Shown here: piece by piece, positions 1 to 7,370 of the stretch
Position numbering within the stretch: the first letter of the stretch is position 1
Layout of the letters: the number at the start of each line of letters is the position of its first letter
Source: Leisingera sp. ANG-Vp
GTDB lineage: Bacteria > Pseudomonadota > Alphaproteobacteria > Rhodobacterales > Rhodobacteraceae
Assembly: GCF_000813725.1 (NCBI RefSeq)
Contig: NZ_JWLD01000080.1
Coordinates: 1 to 36,106 of the forward strand
Direction: 5' to 3'
DNA length: 36,106 nucleotides
Notes under the pieces: model-generated
Database searches by the model: none
What the model was told of the DNA's origin: nothing
Seen by the model: the letters and a program-made list of their open reading frames with translations, nothing else
Position numbers and translations under genes: made by a program

Positions 1-272
1 CCGCCGGATCCCTTGGTGCCATCGGATCCTCTGGTTCCGTCAGATCCCTTGGTGCCTCCGGTGCCGTCCTCGTCCTTATCCCTTTCATCCCGCCAGGCTT
101 TGTAGCCCTTGCCTTTCCAGCCATAGCGGTCTGAAAGATGGCCGTCATACCAGCGGCTGAAACTGCCGCCTTGCACGCCGCCGTTGTAATAGCTGTTGCC
201 GCCGCAAGCTTGCTTGCCGGCCCAGGACGAACGACCGCCCCCCCAGCCCCATGAAAAATGTCCCCGACCCAT
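1..272 (-). CDS. Glycine-rich repeat protein, N-terminal part (runs off left edge)
   Basis: Read on the minus strand, an ATG at 272-270, preceded by a G-rich GGGGGT stretch, opens a frame that stays open to the window edge, giving about 90 residues. The first 50 residues are rich in Gly, Trp, Ser and Tyr. A charged stretch (RDERDKDEDG) follows, then six-residue units of the type GTKGSD / GTRGSD. No signal peptide is evident. Such Gly/Ser/Asp-rich heads occur on secreted or surface proteins, including calcium-binding repeat proteins, but nothing visible here fixes a function. Start and frame are supported by the in-frame repeat and the absence of stops. A competing frame on the same strand (145-435) breaks this repeat and was rejected. 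Confidence 0.55.
   Translation of the reverse strand, partial: MGRGHFSWGWGGGRSSWAGKQACGGNSYYNGGVQGGSFSRWYDGHLSDRYGWKGKGYKAWRDERDKDEDGTGGTKGSDGTRGSDGTKGSG
3..56 (-). repeat. Three tandem 18-nt coding repeats
   Basis: Three consecutive 18-nt units on the minus strand encode GTKGSD, GTRGSD and GTKGSG. Differences fall mostly at third positions or are conservative (Lys/Arg), so the repeat is kept at protein level. The array may continue beyond the left edge. Confidence 0.7.
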
Positions 273-631
273 TTTCTACCCCCAGACAAAACCTTGAATC
301 ACATTGCATCCCGGCATTCGGCAGGCCGCAGACGCGTATTGAACGAGGGTAGGAAAGCGGGCAGGAACGGCCAAATTTTCGTCGCATTTTAGTCAAAATT
401 CCGGTTTCAGCTGGGGTTTCTGGAAACAATTGCACGGGCCGTTTTAGGATTGTGCGGTGTTTCCGGCCAATAGCAGGGGCAGGCTTGGCAATTCCGGCGC
501 GAATCGGGGACCGTCCTTTAGGGATTGCCCCAATCTGTCCCGAAAAACGCCCTCTTTTCCCGTTAGAGGGTTAAGCGATCAGGGGTGATCTACGCGTTTT
601 TCGCGCAGCAGGTTGGGAAAGGATTCACGCT
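273..631. other. Divergent intergenic region
   Basis: This 359-bp stretch lies between the starts of the glycine-rich protein (minus) and the phosphotransferase-like gene (plus), so it should hold both promoters. It is less GC-rich than its neighbours. A short hairpin with CCCTCT and AGAGGG arms and a 9-nt loop sits at 550-570. I see no convincing -35/-10 pair, RNA gene or coding frame. Confidence 0.4.
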
Positions 632-1645
632 ATGGCTGACGGCAGATTTGACGACCGCACCGCCTATATTGCGGGCGCGGCCTGGGAGGTACTCGGTGAG
701 GAACCGGTGGAGATTTCTGCTCCGGGCGGCAAGTCGCGCTCCTCGCTGCGGCTGCATTTCAAGGACCGCACGGCGATTGCCACTCTGCGCGCCAACTTCC
801 GCCGCACCCATCTGGAGGCCTTTGTGCTGGAGCAGCTGGCGCCTCATTGCGACGACATCCCCAAGGTTCTGGGGGTGCATAACGATGTGCTGTTCCAGTC
901 CGATACTGGCGAGACCCGGCTGAGCGAGGAAATCATCGTGCATGACGAGGGCGACCAGCTGGAACTGGCCGCCGAAGCCTGCGCCGCGATCTTCCGCATT
1001 CAGGCAGCCGCCCGCAAGACCGACCTGCACACCGCGCTGCCGCATCTGGGCGCCAACCGCAGCTGGATCCGCAACTTCGTCAGTTCAGTCGAGGCGCTGG
1101 AGGCCTATTCCATGGGCATTCCGGACACGTTCGACTACCCGGCGGTGGCGGAATACATGGAGCACCCAGGCGTTCAGTTCCTGAAATGGGACTGCCGCTC
1201 AGGCAATGCTGCGATCGGCGGCGACGGTTTTGTCCGCTGGTTTGATTTCGAATACGCGGGCCTGCGCCACGGCGCCGAGGATTTTGCCTGGCTGATCGGT
1301 GACGAGACCTGGCCCATCGCGCCCGACAAGATGGCCGATGTGATGATCGAGACTTTTGATCCCAACTGCGGCCATGAGATCGGCGCCTATCTGGAGTATC
1401 TTTCGGCCTATACCGCGCTGCATTGCGTGCAGCGGCTGGAGCTGATCCAGAAAGAGGTGAAGAGCCGCGGCTGGCTGACCCAGGAGAAGGTGCGCAAATT
1501 CGACGATGCCGGCGTGCACCCCGAGTTTGCCGCGCAGCTCTGCCGCACCGGCGCCTATTATGCCGCCCAATCCCGGCTCACCGCGCCGCTCAGCCGCAAT
1601 TTCGAGGCCGCGGGCCGGGCATTCCAGGCGATGTCCGAGAGCTGA
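632..1645 (+). CDS. Aminoglycoside-phosphotransferase-like (APH/choline kinase fold) protein
   Basis: This 337-residue protein has the C-terminal lobe signature of the APH/protein-kinase-like fold. WDCRSGN near residues 186-192 corresponds to the catalytic HxDxxxxN loop (Asp187, Asn192; the usual His is replaced by Lys). WFDFEYAG near 203-210 corresponds to the metal-binding D-x-E-x-A-G motif. The N-terminal lobe is weakly recognisable. The family phosphorylates small hydroxylated metabolites such as aminoglycosides, choline or homoserine, and the substrate here cannot be read from sequence. The ATG at 632 has an AAGGA site 8 nt upstream. It probably stands alone or is loosely paired with the following gene, 94 nt downstream. 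Substitution of the loop His means activity should not be assumed. Confidence 0.75.
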   Translation: MADGRFDDRTAYIAGAAWEVLGEEPVEISAPGGKSRSSLRLHFKDRTAIATLRANFRRTHLEAFVLEQLAPHCDDIPKVLGVHNDVLFQSDTGETRLSEEIIVHDEGDQLELAAEACAAIFRIQAAARKTDLHTALPHLGANRSWIRNFVSSVEALEAYSMGIPDTFDYPAVAEYMEHPGVQFLKWDCRSGNAAIGGDGFVRWFDFEYAGLRHGAEDFAWLIGDETWPIAPDKMADVMIETFDPNCGHEIGAYLEYLSAYTALHCVQRLELIQKEVKSRGWLTQEKVRKFDDAGVHPEFAAQLCRTGAYYAAQSRLTAPLSRNFEAAGRAFQAMSES

Positions 1646-1739
1646 GCCTCATTCTCCCCTGATGTGACGTGCGGTCCGGGTTCCTTGCAGGAGGCCTGGG
1701 CCGCTATTCTTTTGCGGGATGAGAAAATGGGGAGGGACC

Positions 1740-2549
1740 ATGCAGCAGGCCGAAGATTTCCGTGCCGAGAGCCGTGCCTTGGCGGCTGTTCTGGAGGACC
1801 AGCCGGAGGCGGAGTTCCACCGGCCGACCCAATTCAAGAATTGGACCATCGATCATGTGCTGGGGCATTTGCACCTGTTCAATGCGGCGGCAGAGGCCGC
1901 GCTGCAGGGGGATGCGGAGTTCACAGCCTTCATCGCGCCGGTCCTGAAGGACATGCAGGCGGGCAAACCCATCCTGGACTGCCAGTTCCCCTGGCTGAAC
2001 GGGCTATCGGGGCGGGCCTTGTTCGAGGCGTGGAAACAGGGAGCTGAGAGCTGTGCGGATGCCTTTGCCAGGGCTGACCCCAAGGCGCGCCTGAAATGGG
2101 TTGGCCCTGGCATGAGCGCGCTGAGCTCGGTGACGGCGCGGCAGATGGAGACCTGGGCGCATGGCCAGGAGGTGTTTGATCTGCTGGGGCTGGAGCGGCA
2201 GGAGCAGGACCGCATCCGCAACATCGCCCATCTGGGGGTGGCGACCTATGGCTGGAGCTTCCTGAACCGCGGGCTGGAAGTGCCGGAACCTGCGCCGTTT
2301 GTGCAGCTGACCGGGCCGTCCGGCGCTGTTTGGGAATGGAATGCACCGCAGACGGACAACTTTGTCAAAGGCACGGCAGTGGACTTTGCCCAGGTGGCAG
2401 CCCAAGTGCGCAGTTTTGAAGACACCGGGCTTCAGGCGGCAGGCACTGCCGCTCAAAGCTGGTTGCGCATTGCCCAGTGTTTTGCCGGCCCGCCAGAAGA
2501 TCCGCCTGGTAAAGGCGTGCGTTTCAAGACAGATCTGCCGCCCCGCTAA
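1740..2549 (+). CDS. TIGR03084-type DinB/maleylpyruvate-isomerase-like metal-binding protein
   Basis: This 269-residue protein resembles the TIGR03084 family, which joins a DinB/MDMPI-type four-helix bundle to a small C-terminal domain. The helix with WTIDHVLGHLHLF near the N-terminus carries metal-ligand histidines, and ETWAHGQEVFD supplies the third. Relatives are thiol-dependent transferases or isomerases (mycothiol or bacillithiol types). Alphaproteobacteria use glutathione, so the co-substrate is unknown. I start it at 1740 rather than the upstream ATG at 1719 because GGGGAGGGACC sits directly before it. Good match to family length; the reaction is unassigned. Confidence 0.8.
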   Translation: MQQAEDFRAESRALAAVLEDQPEAEFHRPTQFKNWTIDHVLGHLHLFNAAAEAALQGDAEFTAFIAPVLKDMQAGKPILDCQFPWLNGLSGRALFEAWKQGAESCADAFARADPKARLKWVGPGMSALSSVTARQMETWAHGQEVFDLLGLERQEQDRIRNIAHLGVATYGWSFLNRGLEVPEPAPFVQLTGPSGAVWEWNAPQTDNFVKGTAVDFAQVAAQVRSFEDTGLQAAGTAAQSWLRIAQCFAGPPEDPPGKGVRFKTDLPPR

Positions 2550-2564
2550 CGGCGCCGGGAAGCG

Positions 2565-2660
2565 CTCCCGCCCGGCTTCGGCCATCCTGGCGGAAGGCCT
2601 GTGCCCGTTGGGCGTAGCGCCGCGCTTTGCGCGGCGCTACGCCCAAGGCTGCCAAGGGGT
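2565..2660 (+). repeat. Intergenic repeat family, copy 1
   Basis: This copy lies between two convergent genes. It contains GCTCCCGCCCGGC, then CCTGTGCCCGTTGGGC, then a long palindrome, then GCCCAAGGCTGCCAAGGGGTGC. The same ordered blocks, with different palindrome cores, recur near 11560-11662 and, inverted, near 31490-31584. The element resembles REP-like intergenic palindromic repeats. Confidence 0.6.
2608..2646. terminator. Perfect 18-bp inverted repeat, probable bidirectional terminator
   Basis: Arms at 2608-2625 and 2629-2646 are perfectly complementary with a TTT loop. It lies between the stop of the TIGR03084 gene (2549) and the stop of the convergent dgoK-like gene (2770), where a terminator for both strands is expected. 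There is no U-tract, so intrinsic termination strength is uncertain. Confidence 0.6.
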
Positions 2661-2769
2661 GCCGGTACCGCCAGGGCACCTGAAGGCGCTGGAGATTTTG
2701 GTTTGGCCGCAAGGGGTTTGACTGGCCCGGGGAGCAGCGCGGCCAGGCTGGCAGAGCAGCTTTGCGGGC

Positions 2770-3612
2770 TCAGGCCCCGGCCTGCGCGCCGATCAGGCCT
2801 TCCAAAGCCATCCGGCCTTGATCAGCCAGAGTGACTGGCAGGCCCTGCGCCGCCAGCGCTTCGGCATAAAGCGGCTGCAGCGTGCCATCGGCAATCAGCG
2901 CCAGGTTCTGGCCCAGCCAGTAGGGGCGGGCCGCCGCCAGTTCAGCGCCCAGCAGCAGCCCCCAAAGCTGCCCCCGTGCGCCATCCGCAGCGGTCTGCCC
3001 CAGTTCCGCGGCGGCCTGCGCTGCGGCCAGCCGGGCCGCCAGCAGCTGCGGTTTGGCAAGGCCATCATCCACCGCCTCTGCCAAAGCTGATTTGTCCCAG
3101 GCTCCGGCTGCCTCGAGCCCCAAGCCTTGCGCGGTTCCCCGTGCCAGCTGCCCGGTCAGGGCACTTTGAAAGCTCACCGCCTCGCGGGCGCTCACCTGCA
3201 CCCAATGGGTCACCGCTCCGGGCAGGCACACCACCCCATCCCATTCCGGGTTCAGCCTCAGGAAACCGGCCAGCCGGGCCACCGCGCCGCGCATCACCGC
3301 GCAGGGTGCATTCTGGCCCAGAGCGGGCAGGGCGCGCACCGCCAGCCCGTCCAGTTGCAGCTCCGCCAGCGGCAGCTCTGCCAGCGGCACTGGGACCGGC
3401 TGCAGCGGCGCCATGGGGCTGCCGCCCAGCACCACCGGGCGCGCCTCGCCTGCCAGGGCCTGCCGCAAGCCCTCTGTCAGGGCAGCCGGTCCGCTGCTCT
3501 TCAGCTGCAGCACCCTGGCGGGGCCAGGCGTGCCATCGCGCACCTCCCATACGGTCAGTGTGTCTCCATCCTGATTGGCGGCCAGCCAGGCGCCGCTGCG
3601 GGAAAGGGCCAT
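2770..3612 (-). CDS. Divergent 2-dehydro-3-deoxygalactonokinase (DgoK) family protein, probably degenerate
   Basis: This 280-residue protein aligns by eye with DgoK. It keeps CLPGAVTHWVQV (129-140, normally CLPGTHTKWV), VSFQSALTGQL (146-156, normally VSFqTfmTGEL) and MRG (107-109, normally MRGEETQ). DgoK phosphorylates 2-keto-3-deoxygalactonate with ATP. However, the N-terminal phosphate-binding DWGTT motif is NQDGD here (13-17), GEETQ has become GAVAR, and THTK has become AVTH. Key ATP and substrate residues are therefore missing, and a catalytic role is doubtful. The ATG at 3612 has GAGGA about 5 nt upstream; an upstream extension to 3708 lacks family similarity. No other galactonate genes are adjacent. 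It diverges from the AraC regulator. Confidence 0.7.
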   Translation of the reverse strand: MALSRSGAWLAANQDGDTLTVWEVRDGTPGPARVLQLKSSGPAALTEGLRQALAGEARPVVLGGSPMAPLQPVPVPLAELPLAELQLDGLAVRALPALGQNAPCAVMRGAVARLAGFLRLNPEWDGVVCLPGAVTHWVQVSAREAVSFQSALTGQLARGTAQGLGLEAAGAWDKSALAEAVDDGLAKPQLLAARLAAAQAAAELGQTAADGARGQLWGLLLGAELAAARPYWLGQNLALIADGTLQPLYAEALAAQGLPVTLADQGRMALEGLIGAQAGA

Positions 3613-4055
3613 GGTGTCCTCGCGTCTACTGCCATCATGCTTGAGGCGGTTATGGCGGTGATTCCCGTGCCCCGCAAGGCGCCACCCCATCCCTTCGTAC
3701 AGTTGCAAATACCCGTTAGGAGGGGACGCCCGCCGCCGGTATGCCCGTCATAGGCTAAAGTGCCCGGGATTTAAGCAAATGACCGCCGGTGCAGCTCTGC
3801 GCCCAGGTAGAAAATCCGCTAAAATGGCTTCACTTCCGAACTCGGGGCTGCGTTTCATTCCGCGGCTCCGGAGCGCAGCAGAAAGGCTGCACCGCGCCAT
3901 GAACGGTACCTTCCAGGAGTGTGCCGCAGGAGCAGGCGGCAAGTTGCGGCAAACAGCCTTCCGAGCCGCCGCGCACCTGAGCCGGACGACCTCAAAGAGA
4001 GCAAGGATCAACGCCAGAACCCGAACCCCGCAGATCACCAGGAGGCACCCCGCTG
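3613..4055. other. Divergent promoter region, dgoK-like / araC-type regulator
   Basis: This 443-bp stretch separates two divergent genes and should contain both promoters. Only the ribosome site AGGAGG just before the AraC-family ATG at 4056 is clear. A frame open across 3779-4252 has no ribosome site and collides with the regulator gene. I see no RNA gene or strong palindrome. Confidence 0.4.
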
Positions 4056-5066
4056 ATGCCAGAAACCCCGCCGCCCCAATACGCGTTTTCCACCCAGCTG
4101 GCTGCCCGCCAGCTGCTGGAGCAGGGCCACACGCCTGCCGCTGTGTTCGCCGGGACCGGTTTAAGCCAAGCCTTGCTGGACCAGGAGGAGCCAATTGCCC
4201 CTTTTGCTGCGGTGGCTGGCTTTTTCTCCCATGCGGCGGAGCTTTCGGGTGATCCGCTGTTCGGCTTCCGGCTTGGATGCGGAAGCGACCTGCGCAATAC
4301 GGGGCTGCTCGGCTACATCGCCTGCAGCTCGCCTTCGGTGGGCTGCTTCCTGCGCAATACAGCCCGCTATGCCGCCGTGATGAGCGATGTCTGGGAACTG
4401 GATACCTCCCGGCTTGCCTCTCACGGTGAGTTTGCCTGGGACTGCAAGGACCCGGCCGCCCGGAAGGCTTTTCAATATACCGAATTCCTAGCGGCAACCT
4501 TCTTTGCTGCCCTGCGCGAGGCGGCGCCGCTGCGGATCGAACCGCGGGAAGCAGCCTTCAGTCACCTCCGCAGCAGCGGCACGGCCGAGATCGAAGCCTA
4601 TTTCGGCTGCCCGGTGCAATTCGGAGCCCCGCGCAGCCGGATGGTCTTCAAGCCGGAAGATCTGGAACTGCCGCTGGCCAGCGGCGACCGGCGGCTCCTG
4701 CGTTTGCTGCGCGCCTATGGCGACCGGCTGCTTGGCGGGCAGGCCAGGCAAGGCAGCGGGCTTGCCGCTCAGGTCGAAGAAGCGGTCTCGGCCCGGCTGT
4801 CGGGCGGCTCGGTGACGCTGGGCACGGTGGCTGCTGATCTGGGGATGAGCCCGCGCACCCTGTCGCGCAAGCTGGCACAGGCGGGTACCAGCTATTTCGC
4901 TATTTTGGAGGAGTTGCGCAAAACGCTCGCAATCCGCTATTTACGGGAAAGCGATTTGGCGCTGGCCGAGATTGCCTTTCTGCTTGGCTATTCCGGGCTG
5001 AGCAGTTTCAGCGAGGCATTCCGGCGCTGGACCGGGAAAAGCCCGGGGCAGTTCCGGGGGCGCTGA
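4056..5066 (+). CDS. AraC-family transcriptional regulator with arabinose-binding-like N-terminal domain
   Basis: This 336-residue protein pairs an N-terminal AraC/OruR-type ligand-binding domain (about residues 15-205, PF12625-like) with a C-terminal double helix-turn-helix. The first HTH spans VTLGTVAADLGMSPRTLSRKL. The second is in LALAEIAFLLGYSGLSSFSEAFRRW, followed by the typical GKSPGQFR ending. Such regulators activate neighbouring or remote metabolic genes in response to a small molecule. The ATG at 4056 has a perfect AGGAGG site upstream. It diverges from the dgoK-like gene and sits 411 nt upstream of the polysaccharide locus, so either could be a target. The sequence does not decide. 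Confidence 0.88.
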   Translation: MPETPPPQYAFSTQLAARQLLEQGHTPAAVFAGTGLSQALLDQEEPIAPFAAVAGFFSHAAELSGDPLFGFRLGCGSDLRNTGLLGYIACSSPSVGCFLRNTARYAAVMSDVWELDTSRLASHGEFAWDCKDPAARKAFQYTEFLAATFFAALREAAPLRIEPREAAFSHLRSSGTAEIEAYFGCPVQFGAPRSRMVFKPEDLELPLASGDRRLLRLLRAYGDRLLGGQARQGSGLAAQVEEAVSARLSGGSVTLGTVAADLGMSPRTLSRKLAQAGTSYFAILEELRKTLAIRYLRESDLALAEIAFLLGYSGLSSFSEAFRRWTGKSPGQFRGR

Positions 5067-5477
5067 GGGCAAACAGCGGTGGCGGGACCAATAGCCTCCG
5101 GCACAGTGCCTGTCTGATTCTGCAGTATTTTTGTCCGGCATGCGGACAGTGCGCTGTAATTTCACCTATTGTTTCCCTAACTGCATTGCAAATTCTGCCA
5201 ATTCAGGCGTTTGCCCGGATTTTTTCACAATTTACGCGCATTTGCCTAAAATTGCCCTAATTAGGTTTGAGTGCGGTTATGCACTGCCGCTGGAATTGGA
5301 GCGGTAACGGAAAAAACCGGCGCGGGCGCGTGGGGGCGCGCCCCGTTTTGAAGCTGAAAATCAGTGATGGCTGACTGCGGCCCTTGGTGCGCGGAATGCT
5401 CGGTTAAGATGTCAACGGCCAGTCCCGGGGGGGCGGCTGTCCGGTCGTTTTGCGGCCGGAAGAGCGGGGGTATTGGA
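5067..5477. promoter_or_regulatory. AT-rich upstream region of the polysaccharide locus
   Basis: This 411-bp gap precedes the priming transferase. Positions 5150-5280 are strikingly AT-rich against the surrounding sequence. They contain the perfect 10-bp palindrome CCTAATTAGG (5256-5265), with TTTGCCTAAAATTGC just before it. A short GTCCG/CGGAC hairpin lies near 5130-5150. This is the natural place for the promoter and operators of the 5478-8609 genes. I cannot assign a specific -35/-10 pair or regulator. Confidence 0.45.
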
Positions 5478-6263
5478 ATGAAAGACATGGTTCCCGGAGG
5501 GGCGGGGCTGTCTTTTGTGCAGGTTGAGGTTCAGGGCAGGCGGCCGGTTGAGGCTGTGCATCCCGTGCAGCCTGTGCGCATGCAGCCGGCCAATATGAAT
5601 GCGGCGCTGAACGGTATCGCCCAGGCCGGCCGGGCGGGTCAGGCCGCCGCCGCAGGCGGCTATGCCGCCGCAGGCAAACGGCTGCTGGACGTGGCTCTGG
5701 TGCTGCTGAGCCTGCCGCTGGTGCTGCCGGTGATCGCCGTATGCGCTGCGGCGCTCTGGTTCGAAGGCGGCCGGCCCTTCTACACCCAGGCGCGCCTGGG
5801 CCGCGGAGGGCGGGAGTTCCGCATCCTCAAGCTGCGCACCATGGTGCGCGATGCCGATGCGCTGCTGCAGCATTACCTGGACAGCGACCCGGATCTGCGC
5901 TGCGAATGGGACGAGACACAAAAACTCAAGAACGATCCGCGCATTACCCGGGTCGGACGGCTGCTGCGCGCAACCTCGCTGGATGAGCTGCCGCAGCTAT
6001 GGAACGTGGCCAAGGGCGACATGAGCCTTGTCGGGCCGCGCCCGATGATGCCGGACCAGCTGCCGCTCTACGGCGATGCCTGGGCCTATTTCGCGCTGCG
6101 GCCGGGGATCACCGGCCTCTGGCAGGTGTCGGTGCGCAACGAGGCTGGTTTCGGCAGCCGGGTGCGGGCGGATATCGAGTATCAGCGGGGGCTTTCGCTG
6201 GGTCTCGACCTGGGGCTGATCTGGCGTACCGTCGGCGTGGTTCTGAAGGGGACCGGATATTAA
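5478..6263 (+). CDS. Priming undecaprenyl-phosphate sugar-1-phosphate transferase (ExoY/WcaJ class)
   Basis: This 261-residue bacterial sugar transferase (PF02397) moves a hexose-1-phosphate from a nucleotide sugar to undecaprenyl phosphate at the inner membrane, starting repeat-unit synthesis. A poorly conserved head of about 60 residues is followed by one hydrophobic re-entrant segment (about 68-93). The catalytic core follows: KLRTMVRDAD, SLDELPQLWNV, DMSLVGPRP and PGITGLWQVS. It lacks the large CoA-binding-like N-terminal domain of WbaP, so it is the short ExoY-like type. I place the start at the ATG at 5478; upstream in-frame residues look non-coding. It heads the plus-strand set with the BY-kinase-like and co-polymerase genes. 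Sugar specificity is not readable. Confidence 0.92.
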   Translation: MKDMVPGGAGLSFVQVEVQGRRPVEAVHPVQPVRMQPANMNAALNGIAQAGRAGQAAAAGGYAAAGKRLLDVALVLLSLPLVLPVIAVCAAALWFEGGRPFYTQARLGRGGREFRILKLRTMVRDADALLQHYLDSDPDLRCEWDETQKLKNDPRITRVGRLLRATSLDELPQLWNVAKGDMSLVGPRPMMPDQLPLYGDAWAYFALRPGITGLWQVSVRNEAGFGSRVRADIEYQRGLSLGLDLGLIWRTVGVVLKGTGY

Positions 6264-6413
6264 CTTCTGTCTGATCGTCTGCAGCCCCGCTTTCCGGGCG
6301 CTGCAGCAGGTCTGCCAGCCATTGCGGGGAACGCGGTTGTGAAGCATTTTGCAGTATCAGGGCCAATTGCCGCCAGCCTGGCGCAGGGCCCGCAAGAGGG
6401 AGAAGACACTGGC

Positions 6414-7256
6414 ATGAGCGAGCAGGGCTTCAAGCGGTTCCGCCGCCGCCGCGCTCCGGCGGCTGCTCCCGCGCCTGCCGCTGCACCCGCGGCGGAACAG
6501 CCCTTGGCTGCACCCGCGGCCATTGGCTCCGCGCAGCTGCCTGCGACCCTGCCGGAACCCTGGGACCGGATCCGCCAGCTGCCTTTTGACACTGCCGCGC
6601 AGGACCATGCGGGGCTGCCGCTGGTCAGCCGCTTCCGGTCCGGTCCGGCGGCCAAGTCTTTTGACCTTTTGCGCACCCGGCTTCTGCACACGCTGAAGGA
6701 CCGCGGCTGGAAACGGGTTGCTGTCACCGCGCCTTCTGCGGGCTGCGGCACCACGTTTTCTGCGGTGAATCTGGCTCTCAGCCTGGCCCGGGTGCCGGAC
6801 AGCCGCACCATCCTGATGGACATGAACTTCCGCCGCCCGGGTGTGGCCCGGGCCCTGGGGATGCTGCCTCAGGGCAGCTTGGCGGATTTCCTGTCCGGCG
6901 CGGTGCAGATGGAGGATCAGCTGCTGCGCCCCATGCCCTCGCTGGCAGTAGGCCTGAATGGCACCGCGGATCAGGACGCTGCCGAAATTCTGCATGGCCG
7001 GGGCTGCGCTGCCGCGCTGGACGATATGATGCTGCGCTCCGGTGCCGACACCGCCATTTTCGACCTGCCGCCGGTGCTGGAGCATGACGACACCGCTGCC
7101 GTCCTGCCGCAGGTGGACGGGGTGCTGCTGATCTCGGACGGCACCGCCACCACCGCCGCCCAGCTGGCGGCTTGCGAGAAGATGCTGGCCGGACATACCC
7201 AGCTTTTGGGCGTGGTGCTGAACAAGGCCCGCAGGGCAGACAGCCCGCTGGGCTAA
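6414..7256 (+). CDS. BY-kinase-like (CpsD/ExoP C-terminal type) ATPase with degenerate Walker motifs
   Basis: This 280-residue cytoplasmic protein has the fold of bacterial tyrosine kinases that control polysaccharide chain length together with a Wzz protein. An Ala/Pro-rich head (about 10-50) precedes SFDLLRTRLL (82-91). The Walker A region reads APSAGCGTTFSAVNLA (106-121), where the invariant Lys is replaced by Thr113. The Walker A-prime region reads LMDMNFRRPG, with DxD changed to DxN. The Walker B-like region is FDLPPV. The C-terminus has no tyrosine cluster. A GTG at 6339 would extend it by 25 residues, but the ATG at 6414 behind AGGGAGAAG is preferred. It lies between the priming transferase and the co-polymerase, its expected partner. 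Likely regulatory rather than a classical kinase. Confidence 0.82.
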   Translation: MSEQGFKRFRRRRAPAAAPAPAAAPAAEQPLAAPAAIGSAQLPATLPEPWDRIRQLPFDTAAQDHAGLPLVSRFRSGPAAKSFDLLRTRLLHTLKDRGWKRVAVTAPSAGCGTTFSAVNLALSLARVPDSRTILMDMNFRRPGVARALGMLPQGSLADFLSGAVQMEDQLLRPMPSLAVGLNGTADQDAAEILHGRGCAAALDDMMLRSGADTAIFDLPPVLEHDDTAAVLPQVDGVLLISDGTATTAAQLAACEKMLAGHTQLLGVVLNKARRADSPLG

Positions 7257-7370
7257 GCCCCCCGGGTGCAAAGGGCGCCATAGTTTTGCCCGGTTGCTAT
7301 TGTTAAAATCCGGGCGACGGATTGAAAACGGCAACCGGACGGGCAAAGACCGGGGCAAGAGAGCAGACAG

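Noticed and set aside
145-435. Minus-strand 96-residue frame
   Set aside because: It overlaps the glycine-rich reading frame out of phase, is Arg-rich without motifs, and does not explain the 18-nt repeat.
3779-4252. Plus-strand 157-residue frame upstream of the AraC gene
   Set aside because: It overlaps the well-supported AraC start at 4056, lacks a ribosome site and has no family features.
5261-5488. Minus-strand 75-residue frame in the AT-rich upstream region
   Set aside because: Pro/Ala-rich with no ribosome site; fits a random frame in regulatory DNA.
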